Of a stretch of DNA of 64,000 nt, positions 46,747 through 57,215 are shown piece by piece. Position numbers and translations under genes: made by a program. The stretch's first letter is position 1. The number at the start of each line of letters is the position of its first letter. The notes under the pieces are model-generated. The model did not search any database, was not told the origin of the DNA, and saw nothing but the letters and a program-made list of their open reading frames with translations. The DNA comes from Gautieria morchelliformis (lineage: Eukaryota > Basidiomycota > Agaricomycetes > Gomphales > Gomphaceae). The DNA lies in NCBI GenBank assembly GCA_015179125.1, contig WHVA01000003.1, forward strand, positions 1 through 64,000. The letters are read 5' to 3'.

Positions 46747-46809
46747 GCAAGTCATTTGCACTCCTTATCTCGAGTACTTAGCCTGCTAACAAAACCCAAT
46801 ACCAATTAG
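46747..46809 (+). other. GC-AG intron in the NLR pseudogene
   Basis: 63 nt, donor G/GCAAGT and acceptor ATTAG, with a canonical CTAAC near the 3' end. GC donor use is required: it gives ATT GTA G/CA AAT GTC and thus IVANVIAI, the expected N-terminus, whereas the nearby GT sites give wrong phases. Confidence 0.7.
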
Positions 46810-48839
46810 CAAATGTCATTGCCATTATTCAGCTCACGGGAGTGAACATCAGCGCCTGTTATTATTATGGATCTGGCATGAAGAACACATCCAGAAATCG
46901 TGAAAGGATCATTAAAGAGTTGGTTGGACTGTGGGCCGTGCTTAAACAAGTTTCACGACTAGTAAATGATAAGAGAGGAGAGACTTCCCGATTGGAGACA
47001 TCCTCTCGTTTGTTAGCTTTAAATGACCTTCTGGATCATTGTGGTGGTGAGATGAGGAGTCTCCGGGCCGTTTTGGGTGGTGAGACGGAGAGTCATGAGA
47101 TGGGGACTATCGAGGTGGCATCAGAGGGCAACGTGGAGAGCATTGAGATGGGGCATCTCGAGGCAGCGACAGATGACAACATGGAGAGTATCGAGACGAG
47201 TATCCAGATGGTGCTGGATGGCAACATGGAGAGTATCCAGGAGGCACTGGGTGGCGATATGAAGAGTTTCCTGGCCGTGCTGGAAAAGCATCTTGGGCAC
47301 AAAGGTGGCATGCAAGCATTGATGTGGCCACTAAAAGAGGCTGAGCTTAATAAGACTGTCGACGGCATAGGCAAGCTCAAAGGCTTGTTGATCAATGCCA
47401 TGGGCATAGATCAGATGTGTGTTGCACCTGCTATATGTTAACCTGATCCTAATTGTTTTGCCAGACACTTGATCCTGGAGATTGATACTGGTGTCAAAGC
47501 CTTGGATGAAAAGGCTGCTAAGGTGATCCAGGCAGTTGATGAGGCAAAATTGGGCCTGGATAGTGTGAAGCTGGAGATGCTTGGTGGTTTGGAAGCCTTG
47601 AAGTGACAGAGTGTTGGGATCAAAGAGTCAATTGAACGGGCCGACCGGCGCATTTGGGAGGTCGCCAGAACTATACTGTATACTGGAAATGCAGGATGGA
47701 TTGAAAGCCATGAAGGAACAGAGTACTGAGATTAACCAATCAGTGAAGCAGTACAAATTGCGTACACTGAATGTCACTTGTGTTTGTAACATAGTCGGCC
47801 CACGACGGTTCTGACAACATCTTTTGTAGAAGAACATCGTCAGAAGATCTATAAATAGTGGGGGGCTCCTGATCACGAATCAAAGCATAGGAATGCCCAT
47901 AGCATGCGACAGGAGAGGACAGGCAAGTGGTTTGTGAAAGGAGAACACTTTCAGGCATGGCGAGAGGCCCCTTATTCTTTCCTTTGGCTCCACGGTATAC
48001 GTGTGTCAGCTTACCCACATGACTCTGTTCTTCACTGATAGACTGCAACGGCTGGTGCTGAGAAAACTATCCTATGGTGGGCATATCAATTTGTATGACC
48101 TCCACACTATCCTGCTAACCAATGATCGCAAACAGCTCAACCATCATTGATCAACTTTCACTTTACTGCAGGTCTGACCCTTCCCTCAGAGTGGCATATT
48201 TTTATTTTTATTTTAGCAACAAAGGCACCCATCGAGATTCTGTGCTTCTATCTCTGATCAGGCAATTATCTGAACAATGCATGAGTGCTTTCCCTACCTT
48301 GGAGTCACCTTTTTCTCAGAGCGGGCAGGGTGGTGCGCACCGAGACCCAGGTCAAGAGGGTCTGATGTCAACCTTGAAAACTATCATCAGGAGCTTCCAG
48401 GTTGTGTATATTGTGTTTGATGTGCTTGATGAATGCCCCAAACGATCCAGGATTCTGATAGTGCTCAGGGAGGTCCATGGTTGGAAACTGGACACATTGC
48501 ACCTGCTGGCAATGAGTCAAAAAGAGGGAGACATTTCAAAGGCGCTGAGTGGCTTAGTTTCAGATGAGGTATCCATGGACGAAAGTCTTGTTGACCATGA
48601 CATCCAAGGCTATGTTTCCAGGAGAGTTGATATTGAGTTTAGCATGTGCCCAGCAGAAGAGAAGGAAATTGTTAAGAGTACCTTAATGAAGGATGCGCAT
48701 GGAATGTAAGTGGTGATTTTATCTTCTTTGAAATAGTTGCTGATGGAAAGGGAAGGTTTAGATTGGTTAAATGCCAACTGGATGCGCTTGCGAATTGCCA
48801 ATCTTCAGCTGCACTTGAGGAAGCACTCACGCATCTACC

Positions 48840-50025
48840 TGTCATGACGTGTCTATTTCCTATACACAGTCACTCTGTCCTCCCATTCCTCACTCCATCT
48901 CCGTGTTCGCTCTGATCGCCCTGCGCCAGGTTCGGCGACCGATCTTCGCTGTTCGCGCCATTCACCATTGCCACACCATCAAAGCACTATCGACACCCTT
49001 GGACCGGCTTGGTGGTTCATCACCTCCTCCGCTCAACCCCCTTTTTCCACTCCCCATCCGTGTTCGTTCGGCTTCGCCCCTCCCTTCGACCACTTCTCCT
49101 CTATGTCCTCTCCATTCGCCCTTCGCCACATTCGCCGAACGACCAATTGCGGCTCGCATCATTCGCCAGCAGGCACGCCATCAAATGTGATCGACATCTT
49201 CTACCCGACGTGATAGTTCATCACTGGCCCCATCACCTTCCTAATGCAACCCCTTTAGGTGTTCATATGGCCGGGATACATTCGTGGGACATCCTACCCG
49301 TGGGTCATGTGGGATCAACCCAGCAGACGAAGAGTCTGTGCAGGGTAGCATATATGCAGGTCCCAAGACGTGGTTTCGTACATAAGTGTCTTCACCCTCT
49401 TTCCTCTCCGTCCTTTCATGATTCTCACCCCTCCCTCACTCTATTGTATGTTTATTTCATCTATTTGTATCATGACTGTGTACCCCTATCCAACCCTGAC
49501 TCATGACGGCCTCTTTCCTATTTGCTGATACCCTACAAACATTCGATATAAGTAGTTCACATTCGCATGTATATTCCCCAGTTCAATTATCATACGTCCA
49601 TCTTGTGCCAACTTGACCTCGCTGTGACTATTGTCTTGAGCCTTCTCCTGTAGATTTCTATCTTCGACCAGAAGAAGACTTAGGCATCACTGGTGAGTTC
49701 TCATACTTCATCTTCGTTACCTTAGCCTTCGAACTATCTTCTGTGCTGTCGGCGAAGGGCTCCGAAGGAGCGCCTTTGCCGGCGAAAGGATTGTTACTAC
49801 TTAGACAACCTTTCCGAGACACCTTGCACGTTGCATCGTCAAGTGTCACGGGCCATTTCATTACAACTGTAGATAGGGCAGGCCCCCTTCGGGCAGCCCT
49901 CTGATCTCGTGAACATTTATTGGTTCACCCTCTTCGCCAAATGGCATACATATTCGCACAAGTTATTCGGGCATTCACTGTGTTCACTAATACACGATAT
50001 TAACGCCTAAAAACCAATCTTGACA
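48840..50025 (+). mobile_element. Solo LTR, family 1 (copy H)
   Basis: 1186 bp, starts TGTCATGACGTG and ends CAATCTTGACA. A perfect duplication CTACC lies at 48835-48839 and 50026-50030. It interrupts the NLR just after the NACHT core. Confidence 0.93.
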
Positions 50026-50268
50026 CTACCAAAGACACTATATGAGACATATGATCGAATTCCTGAGGCCATCAATGAGGTCAATAGGCAGGACTCTCTG
50101 CACTTGCTCAAATGGCTGGCTTTCTCTATTGGCACATTGTCAACAGAGGAAGCTGTGGACGTGATCGCTACGGATCCTGATGCCAAAAAGGGACCTCCAA
50201 TTCACCAACTTTACCTTGCCTGTAGAGCCACTCTGGATGTCCCAAGTCTCATATTCCATGCATCATAA

Positions 50269-50417
50269 CCGGCGACACAGAGAGATAGTCCACGTGAACT
50301 CAATCAAGCGCAGCTGTCATCTCACCCCAAAGTTTGGCAGTGCCAAACACTGCAACCAGACATGGACATCAGAAAATGTCCTAGATGAATGCCACACATT
50401 CTTTTTGAACTCACAGC
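50269..50417. other. Decayed end of the NLR
   Basis: Frames close after FHAS at 50268. Sequence to about 50417 shows no recognisable C-terminal repeats. Confidence 0.3.
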
Positions 50418-51215
50418 TTAGTATCTATATGTTTCAGATGTGTGACGGTGATTTTGTTGTAGAGAAAAATAATCATACCTAATAACGCTATAGTAGGACT
50501 GGCCATGCGGACGGATATGCGAAGAATACGAGTGCGAGTAGTGAAACGAGGGAAATGGGTGTCTCGGACTGGCACTGGAAGACCGAACATATATAGGTTG
50601 CGGCGGCGGCGGTGGGGGGAAATATGATGGATTTGGATAGTACACGTGTTGGTGAGATCGCAATAATGCCTTGCGCACGCGATTATCGCTCTCAGCGCTG
50701 GTGGGTGAACTCGCGAGAGCATAGTAATAGAAATTCTGTAAAGGCAGCATGGTAAATGAAGGACATCCAGTTCAAAGCCATACCTGAGGATCGGCAGGAA
50801 CATTACGTTCTTGTAACGTATAAGGTGCGGCTAAGGTCTGCGGAACTTCTAATGCATGCTTTGACCTGGGGGGACTCAAGAGAAGGCCCTTCCGACTGTC
50901 CAAAGATAACTTCACGAATGCAGACAACAGGTCTGAAGATCCTGCACTCGCTGGCCCCCTAGTTGGTCGCAAAATACTCATGTCAAGTGAAATTGGCCGT
51001 GCCGCCACATAGGAATTCGACCCTTCGACTCCCCATATATTCTTGGAACATCCGCAAACGGATTGGAGGATGCTGGCGCAACGAACGTGAAAGGGTGCGG
51101 CGATTTGAGGTATGGTAGGGACGAGGAAGAGTGTGCCCGATGCTGATGAGCCGTCATACGAGAGGGGGAATAGTGTGGGGTCGGCACAAGCATAGGAACA
51201 CCAGATGCATGTCAT
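50418..51215 (-). CDS. Ser/Pro/Tyr-rich protein, at least two exons, possibly frameshifted
   Basis: A 48-nt intron (50736-50783, GTATGG...TTACAG) cleanly joins QERNVPADPQ to NFYYYALASSPTSAES in phase 0. The downstream exon continues HQHVYYPNPSYFPPPPPPQ and a Ser/His/Tyr-rich tail. It reaches a possible donor AG/GTATGA near 50482. The upstream exon reads SYVAARPISLDMSILRPTRG. Before about 51040 the better frame is one base off (HPFTFVAPASSNPFADVPRI), so a frameshift or a missed tiny intron is likely. No domain is recognised; the protein is predicted disordered. Confidence 0.42.
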
Positions 51216-54195
51216 GTCATCTCGCGCATATGGCCATTGCTGCTAGTCCCGCTCTTTGGAGACTAGACCCTTCAGCAAGTTCACCCATGCCTTGGAGGTT
51301 TCCGTACTGGCGTATAAACGGAAGCCAACTCCAAGTAGAAATTCACGTTCCGTTTTGTTTACTTCGTTTAGTTGGATGCCGGACACGTCGGACCACGCTT
51401 TATTCGTGTCCTTGTTGCTAGATACCCCGACGTCAATTTATAGTTCTCCAATATATCTCAATATAAACTCACTCGTCACCAAATTTATTGGCCATGATGA
51501 GGGCAACCACGGCGACTCGGAACTCGCTTCCTGAGTGACCACTCGTGAAATCATTCTCCTTCTTTAGCCTATAAACATAATGGAGAGACAGCACAATGTC
51601 GGACTGGCTGACTTGTGTTGTCTGCAGCAGCTTCTGCATGAAGTGGTCAAACTGTGCGGAGGGCGTAAACTGGAGAGCCGCGGTAGACGCGTCACTAAAG
51701 CCAGAAGCTCAGAGGGCGAATGGGATAGACACGAACGTCGTGCGAAGCGTACACGGTGTGCCGGCGAGTTGTGTGCTCCAAGTGTATTGGAGAACCACAG
51801 GTACGCCATGTATTGGTGTGTAGATGCGCGCTTGCACTCTAGCCGACGATAGACGGCAGATGTCTATGGTAGAAAGGGCCCGGATACGTATCTAACATAT
51901 GATACATAGTACATAGGGACGTTTGAGCACAGTGCACTATGTGCACTTACGCAGCCACGGGCGCAACTAAGTACGTTAGCTACAGTAGACCACGTGACGC
52001 GACGTGTTGGTACGCGGTCTTCGAACGTCGCCAAGCGGGTGGGTACCCACGGGCGGCAAAGCCATGATGGATTTTCCTACGCCTTGGTAACAGGGACCTA
52101 CATGCGCATCCAGAAACAAGTTTGGGTTGGGCACCGATCCAGTCACATCCCCAGATTGGCTACAGTCCATTGGCGCAAAGACGTGGAGTGGGGGCAGAAG
52201 CATCGATAGATATTTTATTCTTTGCGCTAAAAAATAGCCTTCTCCGTGACAAGTTGTTGGGGATGGACGCATAGATGGAAACGTAAGAAGGACAGGGGCA
52301 CAGCAGGAAAACATGGGGTGTCTATTCCTATGGAAAATTGCAACACGGTGAGGGAGCACGGACAATGGTGATTGCATCTGCAGCAGGCCAAGAAGAAGAC
52401 ACAGGTTCAACGGATATAGAGGAGAGAAAGACAAACAAACTACCACAATCGCCAAATTCCACCTGCGCTGACATCGTGGTCTACTACACAACTTCCACTT
52501 CCGCAAAGACAGCTCTGTCGCGACTATCGAATAGTTATTTCCAGGCTTATAGCATGCGGGTGCTCCTGCCAGTGACGGTGTAGGTGGATGCTGCCGGTAA
52601 TGGTCCCCTCTACTTACACATGCCAAGGTCCACCAAAGCCCCAGCTCAACACAAATCTTGAAGAGACGGATTGAAGCGTCATGATTACCATCCAGAGCCA
52701 TATCGAGAAGACTGAAGGACGAGGATCGCCAGGAGACTCATGAGTATTGTTTGACTTCGCCAATGACACGCTTCGTCCGAGAACTAAGGCCAAGAGAGAT
52801 CATTTGTTGATATTATTGAGCATTATATGGGTCGTTGTTGTGCTTAGGGTCGAAAGGTCTTTCTCCCAAACGGACCCTGAGCATCTGGTTTCGGGGGCCG
52901 TCTGGCTTGCTCGTGGGTTTGCCGCCTTTCCCGGTTCTAAATTGATCGCAGGCCTTGCAGTCCCGCCCTCAGGCTCAGCTACCCGACTAACATTCCCGAC
53001 AGGGCTTATGAACAAGGCCACACTGGGGGTCGCGTAAGTCCAGGGACGGGTATACGTACAACAATTAGGGATGGGGTGTAAGGGTTATGTGGGATAGGAC
53101 GGTACGTGGGGGAATTTGACAAGGAAAGAACGGGGTTGGTAGTGGAAAGAGACGTATGGCGGACCAACTCGAGACGCAGGCTGGCGGGTCGAGGCGCAAA
53201 ACTGGGGTGCAGCTGGACACATGGTAATTCTGGGCAGTGATAGAGGAACCTGAGCCTTACCTTGAGCCAGGCGATGAGAGCGCAGGGGCAGGGGTGAGAG
53301 TGACGAAATTGTGTTCCACAGCGATAACAGGATTCAAAGCTGGCTTCTGTATTCAAGATATTTTTGGACCTGCGTCTTAGGTTTCATCACGAATATGCTT
53401 CTCATTCATGTCTTCTGTTTTAGCTCCTCTGCGATAGTTCTTGCCTGCCGTCCTCTTCATGTCTGCAGGAAATGCTGTAGCACGGGTCGATCCAGCGCTC
53501 TGCCGCACAGACGGCACACCTTCGTGTCACCAACCCACACACTCTTTGAAATATTTTCATGCCTTTCACGATGATGCACCCATTGTCTTTCCGGACCCAA
53601 ACCCATTCATGCATCCCGAGCATGTCCCGTTCACACCTCCGCTTGAAATGCAAGTCGTAGTGCCCAGCCGATTTAATGCGAGTAGTGGGTCGGATGGGGA
53701 GGGTTATGCACCCGAGGAGTTGTCACCCACAGTGACAGAACTAAGCAGGTTTAGCATTTCCCTAAGTTCCGTACCCGGCAAAGAGCATACCTCTTGTTTG
53801 AACAGTAAGCAGATATACTTTTATCCCCATCTGACTCTCACGGTTGGATGTACCGGTTGACGAGTGCAATACGAGGCTATGATTCAGCATACCATTCATT
53901 TGCTCTGAAATGGGTCTGTAACTTGCTTATCGGCTTTGGTCCCTGCGCTTATAAATTTGTTCTATTTCCGAGGCGTAGACAGCTTTTGGTTGTGATGCAG
54001 TGTCAGACATGCTGACATGCTCTGCCCATAGGTGGCAAGAACACTCACTGCGTGGGAAAATGTTACTAATGTATCAGTGCATCACTACAGTTTCCCACGG
54101 CTGTTCTCTCTGATGCGCATATGATCAAGTTCTCACATTCTTGATATGTCCTTGTTTTTTCTGTCTACCACCTACCACCCACCACACTGCGAACA
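51216..54195. other. Interval with unassigned frames
   Basis: Several frames of 60-240 codons on both strands, none with a domain I know. The most protein-like is 53441-53860 (+), which has an acidic, Pro-rich stretch (DPNPFMHPEHVPFTPPLEM) and a Ser/Thr-rich end (TVTELSRFSISLSS). The minus strand at 53356-53240 has several Cys (ESCYRCG, HPCPCA). The rest looks intergenic. Confidence 0.3.
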
Positions 54196-54655
54196 ATGAA
54201 CAACACTAAGGGCGACGATGAGGGCACAGTAGTCCACGATCACTTTTCTAGTGAGCCAAGTGTTCACTCCCCACCCAGAGGTATTGCTGCAGCAATCAAA
54301 GTTTCAGGAAAGGCTCTTCCGTTTGCGCTATGCATTGTATACTGACTCTTGGCCATCGACAACAGACTTGAAATGCTCCTATCTTCCCAACGTCGCACGG
54401 TTCTGCAAGCGTCCTAGTCGCTGCTTCGTGAAACTCTTCGTCGATAAGAATATCCAGAAAACTGCGTTAGCAGCGAGAGGCACTACTGCCTCGTGGAATA
54501 AGCCATTCTATTTGTGCGTTTAATTCCAATGTTATTGTCTCAACGTGATCTTATATCCATACATAGCTTCCACTTGGATCGGTCTTCTGTGTTGGAAATT
54601 GAAGTATATGGGCATCATACCTTCGCACGTAATACTTACATGGGCGGTGCGAAGG
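54196..54655 (+). pseudogene. C2-like domain gene, 5' fragment cut by a gypsy element
   Basis: ATG at 54196 opens MNNTKGDDEGTVVHDHFSSE. Downstream, RPSRCFVKLFVDKNIQKT and GTTASWNKPFYF join through a 53-nt intron (54514-54566, GTGCGT...CATAG) to FHLDRSSVLEIEVYGHHTFA. This alternation of strands with a WN motif is typical of C2 domains, which bind membranes or phospholipid, often with calcium. The junction between about 54330 and 54410 needs another intron. At about 54655 the sequence changes to gypsy RT, so the rest of the gene is lost or displaced. Confidence 0.5.
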
Positions 54656-54658
54656 AAA

Positions 54659-57087
54659 GGACGACGTATGCGTCCTAGTCTACATTGACGACATCCTCAT
54701 CTATTCCGATACACCGGAAAAACATCGGGAACATGTCCGCGAAGTACTCCACCGTCTCCGCAAACACCATCTCTACGCAAAAGCAGAGAAATGCGAATGG
54801 CATCGCGACACGGTCGAATACCTCGGCTACATCCTCTCTCCAACAGGTCTTACCATGGCAGAGGACAAGGTCAAGGCAATTCAAGAATGGCCGGAACCCC
54901 GACGTGTTAAGGATGTGCAGTCTTTCCTTGGCTTCGCCAACTTTTACCGGCGTTTCATTTACAATTTTTCCGACATTACTGTTCCGCTCACGCATCTCAC
55001 CAGGAAGGGTGCCCCATGGAATTTCACTCCGGAATGCTGTTCCGCATTTGAAGCCCTCAAATCGGCCTTCACTACAGCTCCCATACTCGGTTTCTGGATT
55101 CCTGATGCCCAACTTGTACTCGAAACCGACGCTTCCGACTACACGCTAGCCGCAATCCTTTCCATTATTTCCCCCGATGATGGAGAAATTCATCCGATCG
55201 CTTTTCATTCCCGCACCTTTTCCCCCCCAGAACTCAACTACGACGTCCACGATAAGGAACTACTTGCGATTTTCGAAGCCTTCAAAATTTGGAGACACTA
55301 CCTCGAAGGTCCAACCTATCCGATCGACGTTGTAACGGATCATAAGAACCTTGAGTATTTTGCAACTACTAAGATTTTGACCCACCGTCAAGTCCGCTGG
55401 TCTGAATATCTCTCACAATTCAACATGGTGATCCGCTTCCGCCCCAGAAAGCTCGGAGCAAAACCCGACGCGCTCACTAGACATTGGGACGTCTACCCAA
55501 AAGAGGGAAGTAGCGACTATGCCAGCGTTAATCTGCACAACTTCTGCCCAGTATTCTCCACTGAGCAACTGGCATCGTCTCTGCGTGCCACAGCATTGCG
55601 GTTTCCGCTACTCTGCGCCTCAATTATTATGGACTCCGAGTCTCTCCATTCCGACATCCGTTCCGACCCCATCCCGCAGCCCACCTCGATGATCCCACCA
55701 GTCCTGGATGGTCCCTTGATTCCGACGGATTTCTCCGGTACAAGTCCCGGATCTACGTTCCGGATACCAACGATCTACAACTTCGCGTACTCCAGCAAAG
55801 CCACGATCATCCACTCTCAGGACACCAAGGCCGAACAAAACCCTCGATGTAATCCGACGCACCTATACTTGGCCTCTCCTCCGCACGATGGTCCAAGACT
55901 AGTGCAAGTCATGCACCACCTGTATGCGAGCCAAGCCTCAACGTCACAAACCCTACGGCCTCCTGAAGCAACTTCCGATCCCGGAACAACCGTGGAATTC
56001 GATATCCATGGATTTCATTGAGAAACTTCCTAAGTCATCTGGCTATGATACCATTCTAGTAATCGTTGACCGCCTTACAAAGCAGTCCATCTTTATTCCG
56101 ACATACGACACCATCACTTCCGCCCAGCTCGCACAGCTCTTCGTGCTCCACGTCTTTTCCAAGCACGGAATCCCTTCCCATGTCACTTCCGACCGTGGAT
56201 CAGAATTCGTGTCATCCTTTTTCCGCACACTCGGCAAGGCTCTCGACATGAAGCTCCACTTCATTTCCGGTTATCATCCCGAAGGAGACGGACAAACGGA
56301 ACGTACTAATCAGACCCTTGAGCAGTATCTCCGCGTCTATTGCAACTACCAACACAGCAATTGGTCCGACCTTCTTCCACTCGCGGAATTTGCCTACAAC
56401 AATGCGCCTTCCGCGACCACCGGAATTTCACCCTTTTACGCCAACAAGGGCTACCACCCGAATCTCGCCATCCACCCCGAACGCGACCTCGCCTCTGCAA
56501 AAGTCCGAGATTTCGTTGTGGAACTTGACGACCTTCACCAGCACCTCCAAGAGAACATTTCCGCCACCCAGAAGAGATACCAGACTTCCGCCGATCAGAA
56601 ACGACTTCCGCAACCAGCATTCGAGATAGGCGACAAAGTCTTTGTCAAAGCTGAAAACTTCCGCACCACTCGCCCCTCGAAGAAGCTCTCTGAGAAATAC
56701 CTTGGTCCTTACGAGATCATCGCTAAGGCCAGCAGTCGTTCTTTCACTCTCAGACTTCCTGACAATATGCGCGCAGTACACCCGGTATTCCATGTCTCCA
56801 TCCTTGAACCCGCAGTTCCGAATACAATTCCGAATCGAGAACAACCTCCGCCTCCGCCAGTCGTCATCGACAGAGAACCGGAATATGAGATCTCAGAGAT
56901 TCTCAACTCCAAGCTCGACAGACGATACCGCTGCCAACTCCAGTACCTAGTCAAGTGGGCAGGCTATGAAAACACCGACGAAGAGACCTCGTGGATTTCC
57001 GCCACGGAACTAGACCACGCCTCTGACCTCGTCTCTGATTTCCACAAGTCTTATCCTGATAAACCTGGCCCCATTTCCGCGCCTTAG
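54659..57087 (+). pseudogene. Gypsy Pol (RT, RNase H, integrase, chromodomain), frameshifted
   Basis: RT: YIDDILIYSD, VEYLGYILSPTG, VQSFLGFANFYRRFI. RNase H: LETDASDYTLAAIL, VTDHKNLEYF, LTHRQVRW. The frame holds to about 55720 and then shifts twice in the integrase zinc region (YKSRIYVPD, SHDHPLSGHQGRTK, IRRTYTWP, with a TAG near 55900). From 55924 one frame runs to 57087: SMDFIEKLPKSSGYD (Asp), TSDRGSEF (Asp), GDGQTERTNQTLEQ (Glu), KYLGPYEII, and a chromodomain (EYEISEILNSK, YLVKWAGYENTDEETSW). Domain order and the C-terminal chromodomain match the element at 1-2028. Confidence 0.9.
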
Positions 57088-57215
57088 TCATTTCCGATCC
57101 CACTTCCAATACCCTCTTTGATTCTCACAGTCCTTAAGTCACTCAACAATTCCGATTAATTTCCGGTATACTATTTCCAACACTTCAAGAAACTATTTAC
57201 AACACTTTTCGACAC

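Larger units (their letters stand above)
46716..50268 (+). pseudogene. NACHT-type NLR (STAND NTPase), disrupted
   Basis: Exon 1 (46716-46746, MAALANLGIV) joins by a GC-AG intron to exon 2 (46810-47416), giving ANVIAIIQLTGVNISACYYY, an N-terminal helical domain (RERIIKELVGLWAVLKQVSR) and repeats of MGTIEVASEGNVES type. Introns at 47417-47464 and 47762-47829 follow. The P-loop near 48045-48071 reads ATAGAEKTIL, where GAGKT is expected. After a 59-nt intron (48077-48135), 48136-48705 carries STIIDQLSLYCRSDPSLRVA and the Walker B VYIVFDVLDECP. Family 1 copy H splits THLP from KTLYETYDRIPEAI. TGA at 47604 and TAG at 47856, plus shifts near 47690 and 48042, add to the damage. Such proteins are suspected immune or heterokaryon-recognition receptors. 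The sensor C-terminus is missing. Confidence 0.85.

Noticed and set aside
51976..52701. 241-codon frame on the minus strand
   Set aside because: No domain, unusual Cys/Pro/Leu composition and several competing frames; not enough to call a gene.
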